From contig NZ_CP073578.1 in assembly GCF_018199995.1 (NCBI RefSeq), positions 3,162,001 to 3,226,000 of the forward strand: DNA of 64,000 nucleotides, written 5' to 3'. Position 1 is the first letter of the stretch; each line of letters opens with the position of its first letter. Positions 1 to 9,796 of the stretch are shown in pieces. Source of the stretch: Photobacterium sp. GJ3 (GTDB lineage Bacteria > Pseudomonadota > Gammaproteobacteria > Enterobacterales > Vibrionaceae). A model generated the notes under the pieces. The model saw only the letters and a program-made list of their open reading frames with translations, searched no databases and had not been told where the DNA came from. The translations under genes were made by a program, and so were the position numbers.

Positions 1-194
1 TGATCAACCCGGAAACCGGTGGCATCCACACGGCACACACCAACCTGCCAGTGCCACTGATCTACGTGGGCGATCAAGCGATCAGCCTGAAAGAAGGCGG
101 GAAACTGTCTGATCTGGCACCGACGATGTTGTCCTTGACCGGGCTCCAAATCCCGACAGAGATGACTGGTCAGGTGCTGTACGATCTGAAATAA
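1..194 (+). CDS. gpmM: 2,3-bisphosphoglycerate-independent phosphoglycerate mutase, C-terminal end
   Basis: Only the last 63 codons lie in the window, in the frame whose first full codon is base 3 and whose TAA is at 192-194. The residues include [12 protein letters not shown] and [14 protein letters not shown], which match the C-terminus of the Mn-dependent cofactor-independent phosphoglycerate mutase; its His contributes to the metal site. The enzyme interconverts 3- and 2-phosphoglycerate in glycolysis. It sits directly upstream of envC, as in enteric bacteria and vibrios. The 5' part is outside the window. Confidence 0.88.
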   Translation, partial: INPETGGIHTAHTNLPVPLIYVGDQAISLKEGGKLSDLAPTMLSLTGLQIPTEMTGQVLYDLK

Positions 195-202
195 TCGCCA
201 GC

Positions 203-1369
203 ATGCGAGCATTATTTCAACGTACAATCTGTACTTTGCGCGCCAGTGCCTTCAGCACTGGCGTTTTGCTATGTCTGACGTTCGCCCTGCCGGCACAGGC
301 CAATGACCAGAATCAGCTGGACGGTATGAAGCAGGAAATTGCCCGGCAGCAACAGCAACTCAGCAGCAAAAAACAGCAACTCAATGATGTACAGAAAACC
401 CTGAAGCAGCAGGAACTGGCGATTGCAAAATCGGCAGGAAACATCCGGCAGGCAGAACAGAAAATCTCCCAGCTGACCCATTCCATTGCATCGCTCGAAA
501 AAGAGCAGCAAGCGCTGCAACAACGGCAGATCGGGCAACGGGAACAACTCAAAACGCTGATCACCAGCCATTACAAGCTTGGCAAATCTTCCCCGCTGGC
601 GAACCTGCTGGGCGAAAATGATGGGGCGGAGCTGGAACGCATGGCCGAATATGCGTCGCGGCTCAGCGAAGCACGCAGCCGGGCACTGGATGAGTTATCG
701 GCAACAGACACCGAACTTCAGCTGAAAAAACATCAGCTCAATGAGCAACGCACGACACAGCAAACCCTGCTGGCAGAACTGAAACAGGAACGCACCAAAC
801 TGGTCAGCAGCCAGAAAGCCCGGCAAAGCACCGTCAAACAGCTGCAAGGTCAGCTCAGTGCAGATAAGCGTTATCTGACCGAACTGAAAGACAACGAATC
901 CCGGTTGATTGTCGAAATTGCCAAGGCCAAAAAAGCGGCCGAAGTCGCTGCCCGTAAAGCCCGGGTTCGTATGGATGGACTGGGAAGCTTTAAGGGCAAG
1001 TTACCCTGGCCGGTCAAAGGTAGCATACGTCATGCCTATGGCAGCCCGCTTCAGGGTGAACTGCGCTGGAAAGGAATGGTGATCAGCCAGTCGATTGGCA
1101 GCGAAGTGAAAGCCGTTCACGGGGGCAAAATTGTCTTCGCAGACTGGCTGCGTGGCTACGGCCTGATGGTTGCCATTGACCATGGTCACGGCGACATGAC
1201 GTTCTACGGCTACAATCAGACTGTGCTCAAAAAAGTCGGCGATACGGTTCAGACCAATGAAGCGATTGCGCTTGTCGGCGACAGCGGCGGTCAGGAACGA
1301 CCTGGCCTGTATTTTGAAATTCGCCGCAAAGGAACGGCCACCAACCCGAAACCCTGGCTGACACGTTAA
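203..1369 (+). CDS. envC: murein hydrolase activator EnvC
   Basis: Predicted periplasmic divisome factor that activates the amidase AmiB for septal peptidoglycan splitting. The 388-residue protein has an N-terminal signal peptide (about residues 1-33, ending LPAQA before NDQ). A long Gln/Lys/Glu-rich coiled coil follows (about 36-255), then a C-terminal LytM/M23 domain (about 265-388). The M23 metal site is degenerate, because the usual HxH near the end reads YFE in GLYFEIRRKG. This is the hallmark of EnvC, which activates amidases rather than cutting peptidoglycan itself. It lies 8 bp after gpmM and upstream of yibQ, as in E. coli. Length and order fit the family. Confidence 0.93.
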   Translation: MRALFQRTICTLRASAFSTGVLLCLTFALPAQANDQNQLDGMKQEIARQQQQLSSKKQQLNDVQKTLKQQELAIAKSAGNIRQAEQKISQLTHSIASLEKEQQALQQRQIGQREQLKTLITSHYKLGKSSPLANLLGENDGAELERMAEYASRLSEARSRALDELSATDTELQLKKHQLNEQRTTQQTLLAELKQERTKLVSSQKARQSTVKQLQGQLSADKRYLTELKDNESRLIVEIAKAKKAAEVAARKARVRMDGLGSFKGKLPWPVKGSIRHAYGSPLQGELRWKGMVISQSIGSEVKAVHGGKIVFADWLRGYGLMVAIDHGHGDMTFYGYNQTVLKKVGDTVQTNEAIALVGDSGGQERPGLYFEIRRKGTATNPKPWLTR

Positions 1370-1402
1370 TCCGCAATGCGGCAACCCACGAAAGGAACAA
1401 GG

Positions 1403-2131
1403 ATGGTTCGAATACAGTGGATGCTTCGTTTGACTTTCATTTGGCTGCTGACCATGCCGTTCGGTGTTCAGGCAGCCAGACTTGCGATTGTCATTGATGA
1501 TCTCGGTTATCAGCAAATGCCCTCCCCGCTGTCGGCACTGCCACCACAAATCACGGTCTCGATTCTGCCGGATACGCCCTTTGATCAACTGACAGCCCAT
1601 CAGGCAACACAGGAAAAACGAGACGTATTGCTGCACATGCCCATGCAGCCCAGCCAGCCCGCGCCACTGGAACTCACCACGCTGACATCCGCGATGAAAA
1701 AAGATGAATTGCAGGAAAAACTGCGCCATGCACTCACGCGGGTGCCGGGTGCCATAGGTGTCAACAACCATATGGGCAGTGCCCTGACGCAAAACACGGT
1801 GGCAATGGACTGGGTGATGGAAGTACTGAAACAGCAGCAACTGGGGTTTCTCGACAGCCGGACGACGCCTTTTTCTGTTGCCGAAAAACAGGCTCAGGCG
1901 GCTCAGATCCCAGCATTACGCCGTCATGTTTTTCTGGATCATGTCCCGACGGAAGCCTTTATCCGTCGCCAAATCCATCAGGCTATCCGACAAGCCAAAG
2001 CAGAAGGTCGTGTGATTGCCATCGGCCATCCGCATCCGGTCACGCTGGCGACCCTGACCGCCATGCTGCCGGAAATGCAGCAACAGGTCACGCTGGTGCG
2101 TTTATCTGAACTCTATCCGACCGCTGGCTGA
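1403..2131 (+). CDS. yibQ: divergent polysaccharide deacetylase family protein (YibQ-like)
   Basis: A 242-residue secreted protein of the divergent polysaccharide deacetylase family (YibQ). ATG 1403 is preferred over an upstream in-frame ATG because AAAGGA lies just before it and a signal peptide follows (about residues 1-25, ending GVQA). The family motifs VIDDLGY, LHMPMQP, NNHMGS and FLDSRT are present, so the NodB-like metal-binding fold is probably intact. The substrate is unknown; periplasmic glycan remodelling is an inference from the family and the envC linkage. A bidirectional hairpin follows the gene. Confidence 0.85.
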   Translation: MVRIQWMLRLTFIWLLTMPFGVQAARLAIVIDDLGYQQMPSPLSALPPQITVSILPDTPFDQLTAHQATQEKRDVLLHMPMQPSQPAPLELTTLTSAMKKDELQEKLRHALTRVPGAIGVNNHMGSALTQNTVAMDWVMEVLKQQQLGFLDSRTTPFSVAEKQAQAAQIPALRRHVFLDHVPTEAFIRRQIHQAIRQAKAEGRVIAIGHPHPVTLATLTAMLPEMQQQVTLVRLSELYPTAG

Positions 2132-2176
2132 GCCGCTCTCACGACAGATTGCGATTCACAGATAATCCGGACATAC

Positions 2177-2208
2177 AAAAAGCGGCGTGCTACTTGCACA
2201 CCGCTTTT
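2177..2208. terminator. bidirectional terminator between yibQ and tdh
   Basis: AAAAGCGGCGTGC pairs with GCACACCGCTTTT across a short loop, with A and T tracts on the two sides. It lies between the convergent 3' ends of yibQ (+) and tdh (-) and can serve both. Confidence 0.75.
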
Positions 2209-2230
2209 CAAAATCATTTTCCGCGCCGGA

Positions 2231-3262
2231 TTAATCCCAGCTCAGAATCACTTTACCGGACTTACCAGAACGCATCGCATCGAAGCCTTGCTGGAAGTCA
2301 TCTACGCTGTAGTGGTGCGTGATGATTGGCGTCAGATCCAAGCCAGACTGAATCAGGCTGGCCATCTTGTACCAGGTTTCGAACATTTCACGGCCATAGA
2401 TCCCTTTGATCACCAGACCTTTGAAAATCACCTGATTCCAGTCAACACCCATGTTTGATGGCGGAATACCCAGCATGGCAATCTTACCGCCATGATTCAT
2501 GCTTTCCAGCATACTGTTGAAAGCAGCCGGTACACCCGACATTTCCAGACCGACATCGAAGCCTTCGGTCATGCCCAGCTCAGCCATCACATCTTCCAGC
2601 TTCTGCTCAGCAACGTTCACTGCACGGGTCACACCCATCTGACGGGCCAGATCCAGACGATATTCGTTCACATCAGTGATCACGACATGGCGTGCACCAA
2701 CGTGTTTTGCAACAGCAGCTGCCATAATGCCGATTGGGCCAGCACCAGTGATCAGAACATCTTCACCCACCAGATCAAACGACAGTGCCGTGTGAACTGC
2801 GTTACCAAACGGGTCAAAGATCGAAGCCAGATCATCAGAGATGTTGTCCGGGATTTTGAATGCATTAAACGCAGGAATCACCAGATACTCAGCAAAGGCA
2901 CCTTCACGATTCACACCCACACCAATGGTGTTACGACACAGGTGGGTACGGCCGCCACGACAGTTCCGGCAGTGGCCGCAAGTAATATGGCCTTCACCGG
3001 AAACCCGATCGCCGATTTTAAAACCGCGTACTTCCTGACCGATGGCCACAACTTCGCCCACATATTCATGACCGACAACCATAGGGACAGGAATGGTTTT
3101 CTGTGACCATTCATCCCAGTTATAGATATGAACGTCAGTTCCGCAAATCGCCGTTTTCTTAATTTTGATCAGCAGGTCGTTATGGCCCATTTCAGGCTTG
3201 TCGACCTCAGTCATCCAGATGCCTTCTTCAGGCTTGAGTTTGGATAATGCTTTAATTTTCAT
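2231..3262 (-). CDS. tdh: L-threonine 3-dehydrogenase
   Basis: Zinc- and NAD-dependent oxidation of L-threonine to 2-amino-3-ketobutyrate in threonine catabolism. It is a medium-chain dehydrogenase of 343 residues. The catalytic-zinc Cys is near residue 40 (AICGTDVH) and the motif GHEYVGEV follows. The structural zinc cysteines lie in [15 protein letters not shown], and the Rossmann motif is GAGPIG. The start at 3262 (MKIKALSK) is chosen to match family length; an upstream in-frame ATG adds only four residues. It is downstream of and co-directional with kbl (63-bp gap), which uses its unstable product, so the two act as a pathway pair. Confidence 0.96.
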   Translation of the reverse strand: MKIKALSKLKPEEGIWMTEVDKPEMGHNDLLIKIKKTAICGTDVHIYNWDEWSQKTIPVPMVVGHEYVGEVVAIGQEVRGFKIGDRVSGEGHITCGHCRNCRGGRTHLCRNTIGVGVNREGAFAEYLVIPAFNAFKIPDNISDDLASIFDPFGNAVHTALSFDLVGEDVLITGAGPIGIMAAAVAKHVGARHVVITDVNEYRLDLARQMGVTRAVNVAEQKLEDVMAELGMTEGFDVGLEMSGVPAAFNSMLESMNHGGKIAMLGIPPSNMGVDWNQVIFKGLVIKGIYGREMFETWYKMASLIQSGLDLTPIITHHYSVDDFQQGFDAMRSGKSGKVILSWD

Positions 3263-3325
3263 GTTGCTTTCCACAAGGTGCTCAGCGGCGGACGACCCCG
3301 CCTCTGCAGCAGAATTTGGTGATGA

Positions 3326-4519
3326 TCAGAGAATACCCATGTCCTGACCGATACGGATGAAGGCATCAATGGCGCGGTCCAGCTGTTCCTGGCTGTGCGC
3401 AGCAGACATTTGCGTCCGGATACGCGCCTGGCCTTTCGGTACCACAGGGTAAGAGAAACCCACCACGTAAATGCCTTCTTTCAGTGCACGCTCAGCGAAT
3501 TCAGCCGCAACTTTCGCATCACCCAGCATAATTGGGATAATCGCGTGATCCGCCCCTGCCAGTGTGAAGCCCGCTTCAGACATACGGGTACGGAAGTGCG
3601 CAGCATTCTGCCACAGTTGTGCACGCAGATCGCTGCTTTCTGCCAGCAGATCCAGAACGCGAATCGATGCAGAAACAATGGCTGGCGCCAGTGAATTCGA
3701 GAACAGGTATGGGCGCGAGCGCTGACGCAGCCAGTCGATCACTTCTTTCTTGCCCGCAGTATAGCCGCCTGAAGCACCGCCCAGCGCTTTACCCAGCGTC
3801 CCCGTGATGATGTCGATCCGCTCAATCACATCATGATACTCATGCGTACCGCGACCGTTGTCGCCCATGAAGCCCACGGCGTGAGAGTCATCCACCATCA
3901 CCAGCGCATCGTATTTATCCGCCAGATCGCAAACGGCTGGCAGATTCGCCACCACACCGTCCATTGAGAACACGCCGTCTGTCACGATCAGCTTGTGACG
4001 GGCACCCGCTTCATTCGCGGCGATCAGTTGCTGCTCCAGCTCTGCCATATTGTTGTTGGCATAACGGAAACGCTTCGCTTTACACAGACGAACACCGTCG
4101 ATGATGGATGCGTGATTCAGTGCATCAGAAATAATGGCGTCTTCCGGGCCGAGAATTGTCTCGAACAGGCCCGCATTCGCATCGAAACAGGAAGAATAAA
4201 GAATGGTGTCTTCCGTGCCCAAGAAGGCTGACAGTTTATTTTCCAGTTCCTTGTGTGCGTCCTGCGTACCGCAGATAAAACGCACTGAAGCCATACCAAA
4301 ACCGTGCTCATCCATGCCTTGTTTGGCAGCCTCAATCAACGCCGGGTGGTTAGCCAGACCCAGATAGTTGTTGGCACAGAAGTTCAAAACCTGATCACCG
4401 GACGTGATCTGGATATCGGCTTTCTGTGCAGAAGTGATCACACGCTCACTCTTGTATAATCCTTCTGCTTTCACTTCCTGAATCTGATCGGCGATCTGTT
4501 GATAAAAGGCAGCTGACAT
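3326..4519 (-). CDS. kbl: 2-amino-3-ketobutyrate CoA ligase (glycine C-acetyltransferase)
   Basis: PLP-dependent alpha-oxoamine synthase that splits 2-amino-3-ketobutyrate with CoA into glycine and acetyl-CoA, completing threonine degradation begun by Tdh. The protein is 397 residues. The Schiff-base lysine is near residue 243 in [10 protein letters not shown], preceded by the PLP aspartate motif [11 protein letters not shown]. The start at 4519 (MSAAFYQQ) gives the family's usual length. It is the first gene of a kbl-tdh operon read on the minus strand. The promoter should lie in the AT-rich gap at 4520-4649. Confidence 0.96.
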   Translation of the reverse strand: MSAAFYQQIADQIQEVKAEGLYKSERVITSAQKADIQITSGDQVLNFCANNYLGLANHPALIEAAKQGMDEHGFGMASVRFICGTQDAHKELENKLSAFLGTEDTILYSSCFDANAGLFETILGPEDAIISDALNHASIIDGVRLCKAKRFRYANNNMAELEQQLIAANEAGARHKLIVTDGVFSMDGVVANLPAVCDLADKYDALVMVDDSHAVGFMGDNGRGTHEYHDVIERIDIITGTLGKALGGASGGYTAGKKEVIDWLRQRSRPYLFSNSLAPAIVSASIRVLDLLAESSDLRAQLWQNAAHFRTRMSEAGFTLAGADHAIIPIMLGDAKVAAEFAERALKEGIYVVGFSYPVVPKGQARIRTQMSAAHSQEQLDRAIDAFIRIGQDMGIL

Positions 4520-4649
4520 CTTGCTCTCCAAACTCGTAAAGGCGATTTTGCCAATTCAAACGAACAACATACTAACAAATTAGTTATTGATCGCTACATT
4601 ATTACAAAGTTAAGCGAATTTTAAGGACTAAGCTCTGCAACGTCGACAA

Positions 4650-5297
4650 CTAAGAAACATCCTGTCTGACTTGATCACAATAATGTGATTCAAGTTGAAG
4701 AACGACTTCCCGACCCTGAGCACTGGTCAGAGGTCTTATAATACTGAGGATCTGAAGCACCCCCTGATAAATTACCGCCTTGGTAATTTTTGCTTTTGGC
4801 GCCTGAGCAGTCTGGTAGCAAATCCAGGTACTGGCGACCAATTTCAGTGTATTCGCCAGATCGGACAGATCGCCGTCATCCAGCGTTACCAGACCCAAGG
4901 CACGAAAATGACGCATCACCACCATAATGTCCTGATGCAGTTTTTCCTGTGCTTGCAGATACTTATCCTGTAAGACAGGGTCTCGACTGAGAATATCGGG
5001 CAAGTTGGCATAGAAAAAACGGTATCGCCACATCAGTAAAAACACAGCATCCAGATATTGCAGCAAACTGTCAGATGACAGCTCCGCTTCTTCGCCCGGC
5101 TGAAAACGAACACGCAACTCCTGCGCGTATTCATCAAAAATACTGTGTATAATCTCTTCCTTATTACGGAAATGGTAATACAAATTGCCGGGACTGATGC
5201 CCATATGGGCCGCAATGTGGTTAGTGGTCACCTTAGGTTCTCCACTGTCGTTAAAGAGCTCCAGTGCGGCATGGATAATTTTATCGCGGGTTTTCAT
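4650..5297 (-). CDS. TetR/AcrR family transcriptional regulator
   Basis: A 215-residue TetR-type repressor. The N-terminal helix-turn-helix (about residues 8-52) contains MGISPGNLYYHFRNKEEI, which is typical of the family. The C-terminal ligand domain is not diagnostic. ATG 5297 is chosen because AGAGG lies just upstream and the HTH begins immediately after. It is divergent from hldD and lies just upstream of kbl in the same direction, so it may control either one or itself. Similar regulators occupy this position in other vibrios (from memory). Target and ligand are unknown. Confidence 0.85.
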   Translation of the reverse strand: MKTRDKIIHAALELFNDSGEPKVTTNHIAAHMGISPGNLYYHFRNKEEIIHSIFDEYAQELRVRFQPGEEAELSSDSLLQYLDAVFLLMWRYRFFYANLPDILSRDPVLQDKYLQAQEKLHQDIMVVMRHFRALGLVTLDDGDLSDLANTLKLVASTWICYQTAQAPKAKITKAVIYQGVLQILSIIRPLTSAQGREVVLQLESHYCDQVRQDVS

Positions 5298-5483
5298 AGG
5301 CCTCTCACTTGCATCACCTTTGGCAGTCAGGGTTTGTTCACTTTGTGGGCTCAAAATCAAGATCAACAAACCCCGATGATGTTATCATAACTATTGACGA
5401 ATTATTGACGCGGTGGTGTGGCTCGTCTGCTAGTTTACAGACCTCAGACCACCGTGATTCTCAGACAGAAAACTGGAAGTGCC

Positions 5484-6428
5484 ATGATTATTGTGACTGG
5501 TGGCGCCGGCATGATCGGCAGCAACATTGTAAAAGCGCTGAACGAACAGGGGTATAACGATATTCTTGTCGTCGATAACCTCAAAGACGGAACTAAATTC
5601 GCGAATCTGGTCGATTTAGACATTGCCGACTACATGGACAAAGAAGACTTCATCACCCAAATCATGGCCGGTGATGACTTCGGCCCGATTGAAGCCGTGT
5701 TCCATGAAGGCGCCTGCTCTGCAACCACAGAGTGGGATGGCAAATACATGATGCTCAATAACTACGAGTACTCGAAAGAGCTGCTGCACTTCTGTCTTGA
5801 GCGTGAAATTCCGTTTCTGTACGCATCCTCAGCAGCCACCTATGGCGGCCGCGACAAAGACTTCATTGAAGAAAAAGCCTATGAAGGTGCACTGAACGTT
5901 TACGGCTATTCCAAGCAGCTGTTCGACAACTATGTTCGCCGCCTGTGGCAAGATGCAGAAGCCCACGGCGAAACACTGTCGCAAATCACCGGTTTCCGTT
6001 ACTTCAACGTCTACGGCCCGCGTGAGCAGCACAAAGGCAGCATGGCCTCTGTCGCATTCCATCTGAACGAACAATTGCTCAAAGGTGATCATCCGAAGCT
6101 GTTTGAAGGCTCAACCACCTTCAAACGTGACTTTGTGTACGTCGGCGATGTCTGCAAAGTGAACCTGTGGTTCTGGCAAAACGGCGTATCGGGGATTTTC
6201 AACTGCGGTACAGGCCGTGCAGAAAGCTTCCAGGCCGTTGCAGATGCTGTGATTCAGTACCACGGCAAAGGCGAAGTGGAAACCGTCCCGTTCCCGGAAC
6301 ATCTGAAAGGCCGTTATCAGACCTATACTCAGGCAGATCTCTCGAAAGTTCGGGCCGCCGGGTATACGGAGGCCTTCAAAACGGTCGCAGAAGGCGTTGC
6401 TGAATATATGGCGATTTTGAATCGTTAA
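5484..6428 (+). CDS. hldD: ADP-L-glycero-D-manno-heptose 6-epimerase
   Basis: Last step in making ADP-L-glycero-D-manno-heptose, the donor for the inner LPS core. It is a 314-residue extended short-chain dehydrogenase. The NADP-binding motif TGGAGMIGS is at the N-terminus, [10 protein letters not shown] lies in the active-site strand and YGYSK carries the catalytic Tyr-Lys pair. ATG 5484 has GGAAG upstream; the open frame upstream of it has no signal of a start. It opens the LPS core cluster and is followed 40 bp later by the lipid A acyltransferase gene. The sugar it produces feeds the downstream heptosyltransferases. Confidence 0.95.
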   Translation: MIIVTGGAGMIGSNIVKALNEQGYNDILVVDNLKDGTKFANLVDLDIADYMDKEDFITQIMAGDDFGPIEAVFHEGACSATTEWDGKYMMLNNYEYSKELLHFCLEREIPFLYASSAATYGGRDKDFIEEKAYEGALNVYGYSKQLFDNYVRRLWQDAEAHGETLSQITGFRYFNVYGPREQHKGSMASVAFHLNEQLLKGDHPKLFEGSTTFKRDFVYVGDVCKVNLWFWQNGVSGIFNCGTGRAESFQAVADAVIQYHGKGEVETVPFPEHLKGRYQTYTQADLSKVRAAGYTEAFKTVAEGVAEYMAILNR

Positions 6429-6468
6429 ACCCACCTTATTACATAAAATCATCATTGAGTAATTACCT

Positions 6469-7455
6469 GTGAAATTGTCGCGCACGATACAGCCACTGAC
6501 CAATCAGGGATACCGACCAAGATTTCAGTGGTCTTTCTTACACCCGAAGCATTGGGGAACTTGGATCAGTATTGGCTTTTTAATGCTTTTTGCGCTCATT
6601 CCCTGGCAAGTCAGGGATCCAATTGCAGGTAAACTGGGTAAATTCGTTGGCCGACGCGCTAAAAAAGTTCGCCAGCGAGCCCAGGTCAATTTAACGCTGT
6701 GCTTTCCTGAGCAGAGTCCTGCGCAGCGGGAAGCCATGATTGATGACATGTTTGCTGTGGCGACTCAGGTGATTCTCGCAATGGGTGAACTCACGTTCAA
6801 AAGTAAATCTCACCTGCAGAATCGCACACTTGTTGTTGGCCGAGAACATCTCGATCGATTGATTGAAGAAGATCGCCCACTCATTATGCTGGTTCCACAT
6901 GCATGGGCGATCGATTTTCCAGGAATATACTGGGCATCACTGGGCTTACCTATCGCCGCTTTAATGAAGCCGCAACACCGACAGCCGGTCTATGACTGGC
7001 TCATCAGCAAACAACGACTGCAATATGGTGGCGCGTGTTATACCCGCGAAGAAGGCCTGAAGCCTTATTTGAAAGCAATCAAACAAGGCTACATGGGCTA
7101 TTATTTGCCTGATGAGGATTTTGGACCTGAGCAAAGCCAGTTCACAGATTTCTTTGCCACCAAAAAAGCCACGTTTGCGGGCCTTGGTAAAATTGTTCGG
7201 ATGACAGGTGCTGCTGTTGTCCCAATGATGCCTGTATATAATGCTGAAACAGGTAAATTCGAAATTCATATTTCGCCAGCACTGGAAGATCTGCCGACAA
7301 ACGATTTGCAACGAGATGCTGACATTCTGGCTCATTCATTAGAAAGTATGGTAGCGCCAAATCCTTCACAATATATGTGGAATTTGCGCCTATTAAAAAC
7401 CCGTCCGGATAATGAACCCAATCCCTATCAGACATTGAAGATCGACGGAATTTAA
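6469..7455 (+). CDS. lpxM: lipid A late acyltransferase, LpxM/LpxL family
   Basis: Inner-membrane acyltransferase predicted to add a secondary acyl chain to Kdo2-lipid A. The 328-residue protein has a membrane-anchoring hydrophobic segment near residues 35-50. The HTRB/MsbB signature HAWAID (the H-x4-D catalytic dyad) is at about residue 143. The start is GTG at 6469; the ribosome binding site is weak. The gene overlaps the next one by a single base (TAATG), implying translational coupling with the ligase. LpxM rather than LpxL is inferred from resemblance and not proven, and the chain length added cannot be read from sequence. Its placement inside the core cluster is less usual than in E. 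coli. Confidence 0.85.
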   Translation: MKLSRTIQPLTNQGYRPRFQWSFLHPKHWGTWISIGFLMLFALIPWQVRDPIAGKLGKFVGRRAKKVRQRAQVNLTLCFPEQSPAQREAMIDDMFAVATQVILAMGELTFKSKSHLQNRTLVVGREHLDRLIEEDRPLIMLVPHAWAIDFPGIYWASLGLPIAALMKPQHRQPVYDWLISKQRLQYGGACYTREEGLKPYLKAIKQGYMGYYLPDEDFGPEQSQFTDFFATKKATFAGLGKIVRMTGAAVVPMMPVYNAETGKFEIHISPALEDLPTNDLQRDADILAHSLESMVAPNPSQYMWNLRLLKTRPDNEPNPYQTLKIDGI

Positions 7456-8738
7456 TGACCATGAAAGCCAAGATTGCACCACATTTTGGAGCCTTGATTG
7501 CGTTTCTCACCGCAGCGTATCCTGCCTCAATTCTGATGTTTGGTGGCGGTTATAAGCCTGTGCCCGTCATTCTTTTGGTACTGGCACTGCCTTTTCTATT
7601 CGGCATCAAATCAGAACTGGTCACTCGGGAAATTAAGCAGATCTTAATGGCTTTTAGTGCTTACTTTCTTGTGGTTGTCGCTTCTCTACTGATCTATGGC
7701 GGAAATATCAGTGAAGCAGATATTCCAAGCCGGACTATACTCACTCTCCCTATCCTGTTCCTCCTGCTCCGCTACCCGCCACGAAAAGAGTGGCTGTTAG
7801 CTGGCATCGGAATTGGCGCATTCACAGCCGGTATGGTTGCGGTATATCATATTGAAGTGCTTCACATGAGCCGAGCTTATACCGGCAGTGTTGTTAAAGG
7901 TTACATGCCCATCCAGTCGGGCAATACCGCAATGACCTTAGGTTTGTTGTCGCTCTTTGCCATGTTTTACTACTGGGGCAAAAAACAATATCTTCTTAGT
8001 CTGATGTTTCTGGCTGCAGCCTTATCTGGTATGGCGGGTTCCATCTTATCCGGATCCCGTGGCGGATGGCTTTTTGCTCCCATTGTCTTGTTCTATATTA
8101 TTTATCAGTTCCGCCACTTGCTCTCAAAGCGATTATTCGCGCTGATTTCTGTCAGTTTATTGCTGATTGGTAGCGCTGTGCTGCCTGAAGTTGAAAATCG
8201 CATCAACCAGGCCTACGCCGATGTTGAACTCTATACACAAAAGGATAATAGCGGATCATCACTTGGTGCCCGGTTTGAGATGTGGAAAAGTGCTTGGTTG
8301 AGCCTCTCGGAGAAACCCGTATTTGGCCAGGGTTTTCCAGGACGTGATCTGGCTGAGAAACGTTACGTTGCGGAAGGTAAAGTTTCTAAAGTTGTGACGC
8401 ATTACGGCCGAGCCCATAACCAGTACCTGGAAGAAGCATCAACAAAAGGATTGATCGGCATCACTGCACTCATTTTGTTATTTGCAGTCCCGCTGGCAAT
8501 TTTCTTGCGCTATAGCCGCCTGTATCAAAAGCATGACAGTCAATGGATCTTTGCCCAGTGTGGTGTTATCCATGTCATTCTGGTCGCCAGTTACTGTTTA
8601 ACACAGAACTTCCTGAACCATAACTCAGGTCTCATGTTTTACACTGTGTTTACGGCTATCTTTTTAGCTGGATGTCTATATAAAAATCCAGTTGTAGCGA
8701 CGACAGACAGCAACCAAAACACTTCATCATTATTATAA
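7455..8738 (+). CDS. waaL: O-antigen ligase family membrane protein (WaaL/Wzy_C)
   Basis: Polytopic inner-membrane protein of 427 residues with roughly ten to twelve hydrophobic segments. A large periplasmic loop (about residues 190-320) carries the Wzy_C hallmarks SGSRGGWL, FGQGFPG and AHNQYLEEA. The family transfers undecaprenyl-linked glycans to acceptors; WaaL joins O-antigen to lipid A-core. The genetic context (lpxM, hldD, waaF) favours the ligase role over polymerase, but the two are hard to separate from sequence alone. It is translationally coupled to lpxM by a 1-base overlap, and waaF follows after 12 bp. Confidence 0.82.
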   Translation: MTMKAKIAPHFGALIAFLTAAYPASILMFGGGYKPVPVILLVLALPFLFGIKSELVTREIKQILMAFSAYFLVVVASLLIYGGNISEADIPSRTILTLPILFLLLRYPPRKEWLLAGIGIGAFTAGMVAVYHIEVLHMSRAYTGSVVKGYMPIQSGNTAMTLGLLSLFAMFYYWGKKQYLLSLMFLAAALSGMAGSILSGSRGGWLFAPIVLFYIIYQFRHLLSKRLFALISVSLLLIGSAVLPEVENRINQAYADVELYTQKDNSGSSLGARFEMWKSAWLSLSEKPVFGQGFPGRDLAEKRYVAEGKVSKVVTHYGRAHNQYLEEASTKGLIGITALILLFAVPLAIFLRYSRLYQKHDSQWIFAQCGVIHVILVASYCLTQNFLNHNSGLMFYTVFTAIFLAGCLYKNPVVATTDSNQNTSSLL

Positions 8739-8750
8739 AAGCACTGAGCA

Positions 8751-9785
8751 ATGAAAATTCTGATTATCGGCCCTTCCTGGGTTGGCGACATGGTGATGTC
8801 CCAGTGTCTCTATACCAGCCTGAAACAGCAGCATCCTGACGCTGAAATCGATGTGCTGGCGCCTGCATGGTGCCGGCCGATTCTGGAGCGTATGCCGGAA
8901 ATCCATCGTGCGCTGGAGATGCCCATCGGCCACGGTGAATTCAACCTGACCGGCCGCTACCGGATTGGTAAGTCCCTGCGTGAAGCGGGATACGATCAGG
9001 CATTCATCCTGCCAAATTCTGCGAAGTCTGCGCTGATCCCCCTGTTTGCCAAAATTCCGGCCCGGACCGGCTGGAAAGGGGAAAGCCGCTATGGCCTGCT
9101 GACCGATTTACGGAACAATAAGCGCGATTTTGGTCTGATGATCGAGCGCTACTGTGCGCTGGCTTATCCAAAAGCGGCAATGACCAGCAGCGCAGCGCTC
9201 CCTCAACTGCCAAAACCAGCCCTGAGCGTGGATAAAGCAAACCAGTCCGCAGCCATGGCTCGACTCTCTCTGAGCGCAGAGCGTCCGGTCATCGGACTTT
9301 GCCCCGGTGCTGAATTTGGTCCGGCAAAGCGCTGGCCGGACGCGTATTTTGCAGAAGTTGCACAGCACATGATTGAGCAGGGCAAGCAGGTGTGGCTGTT
9401 TGGTTCAGCGAAAGACCAGCCTGTAACGTCCGCAATCAGAAATGCCCTGCCTGCGGATCTGCAGATTCACTGTCACGATCTGGCGGGACAAACCAGCCTG
9501 ATTGAAGCCGTTGATTTGCTGGCAGCCTGCGACACTGTCGTCAGCAATGACTCCGGACTGATGCATGTTTCTGCTGCGGTTGGCTGTAAAGTCGTTGCCA
9601 TTTATGGCTCAACGTCACCAGACTACACACCGCCTCTGGCAGAGCAGGTGGCCATCGTTCACACTGACATTGAGTGTCGTCCGTGCTTCAAGCGTGAATG
9701 CCCTTATGGCCACCTGAAGTGTCTGAAGGAATTACCACCACAACGGGTGATCCAGGCCATCGAGGCGCTGTCGGATAATCATTGA
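8751..9785 (+). CDS. waaF: ADP-heptose--LPS heptosyltransferase II
   Basis: GT9 family enzyme (344 residues) predicted to add the second heptose to the inner core on the cytoplasmic face. Visible family features are the N-terminal GPSWVGDMVMSQ motif, the acceptor-side stretch LPNSAKSALIP and the donor-site stretch CPGAEFGPAKRW. The C-terminal SNDSGLMHVSAAVGC and YGSTSPDYTP are also typical of WaaF. The ATG is 12 bp after waaL in the same transcription unit and the length is standard. A second GT9 gene at 12855 presumably handles the first heptose. Confidence 0.94.
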   Translation: MKILIIGPSWVGDMVMSQCLYTSLKQQHPDAEIDVLAPAWCRPILERMPEIHRALEMPIGHGEFNLTGRYRIGKSLREAGYDQAFILPNSAKSALIPLFAKIPARTGWKGESRYGLLTDLRNNKRDFGLMIERYCALAYPKAAMTSSAALPQLPKPALSVDKANQSAAMARLSLSAERPVIGLCPGAEFGPAKRWPDAYFAEVAQHMIEQGKQVWLFGSAKDQPVTSAIRNALPADLQIHCHDLAGQTSLIEAVDLLAACDTVVSNDSGLMHVSAAVGCKVVAIYGSTSPDYTPPLAEQVAIVHTDIECRPCFKRECPYGHLKCLKELPPQRVIQAIEALSDNH

Positions 9786-9796
9786 ATGGATGTGTG

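Noticed and set aside
1001..1840. 279-codon minus-strand ORF opposite envC/yibQ
   Set aside because: Antisense shadow spanning two real genes, rich in Cys/His and without any family motif.
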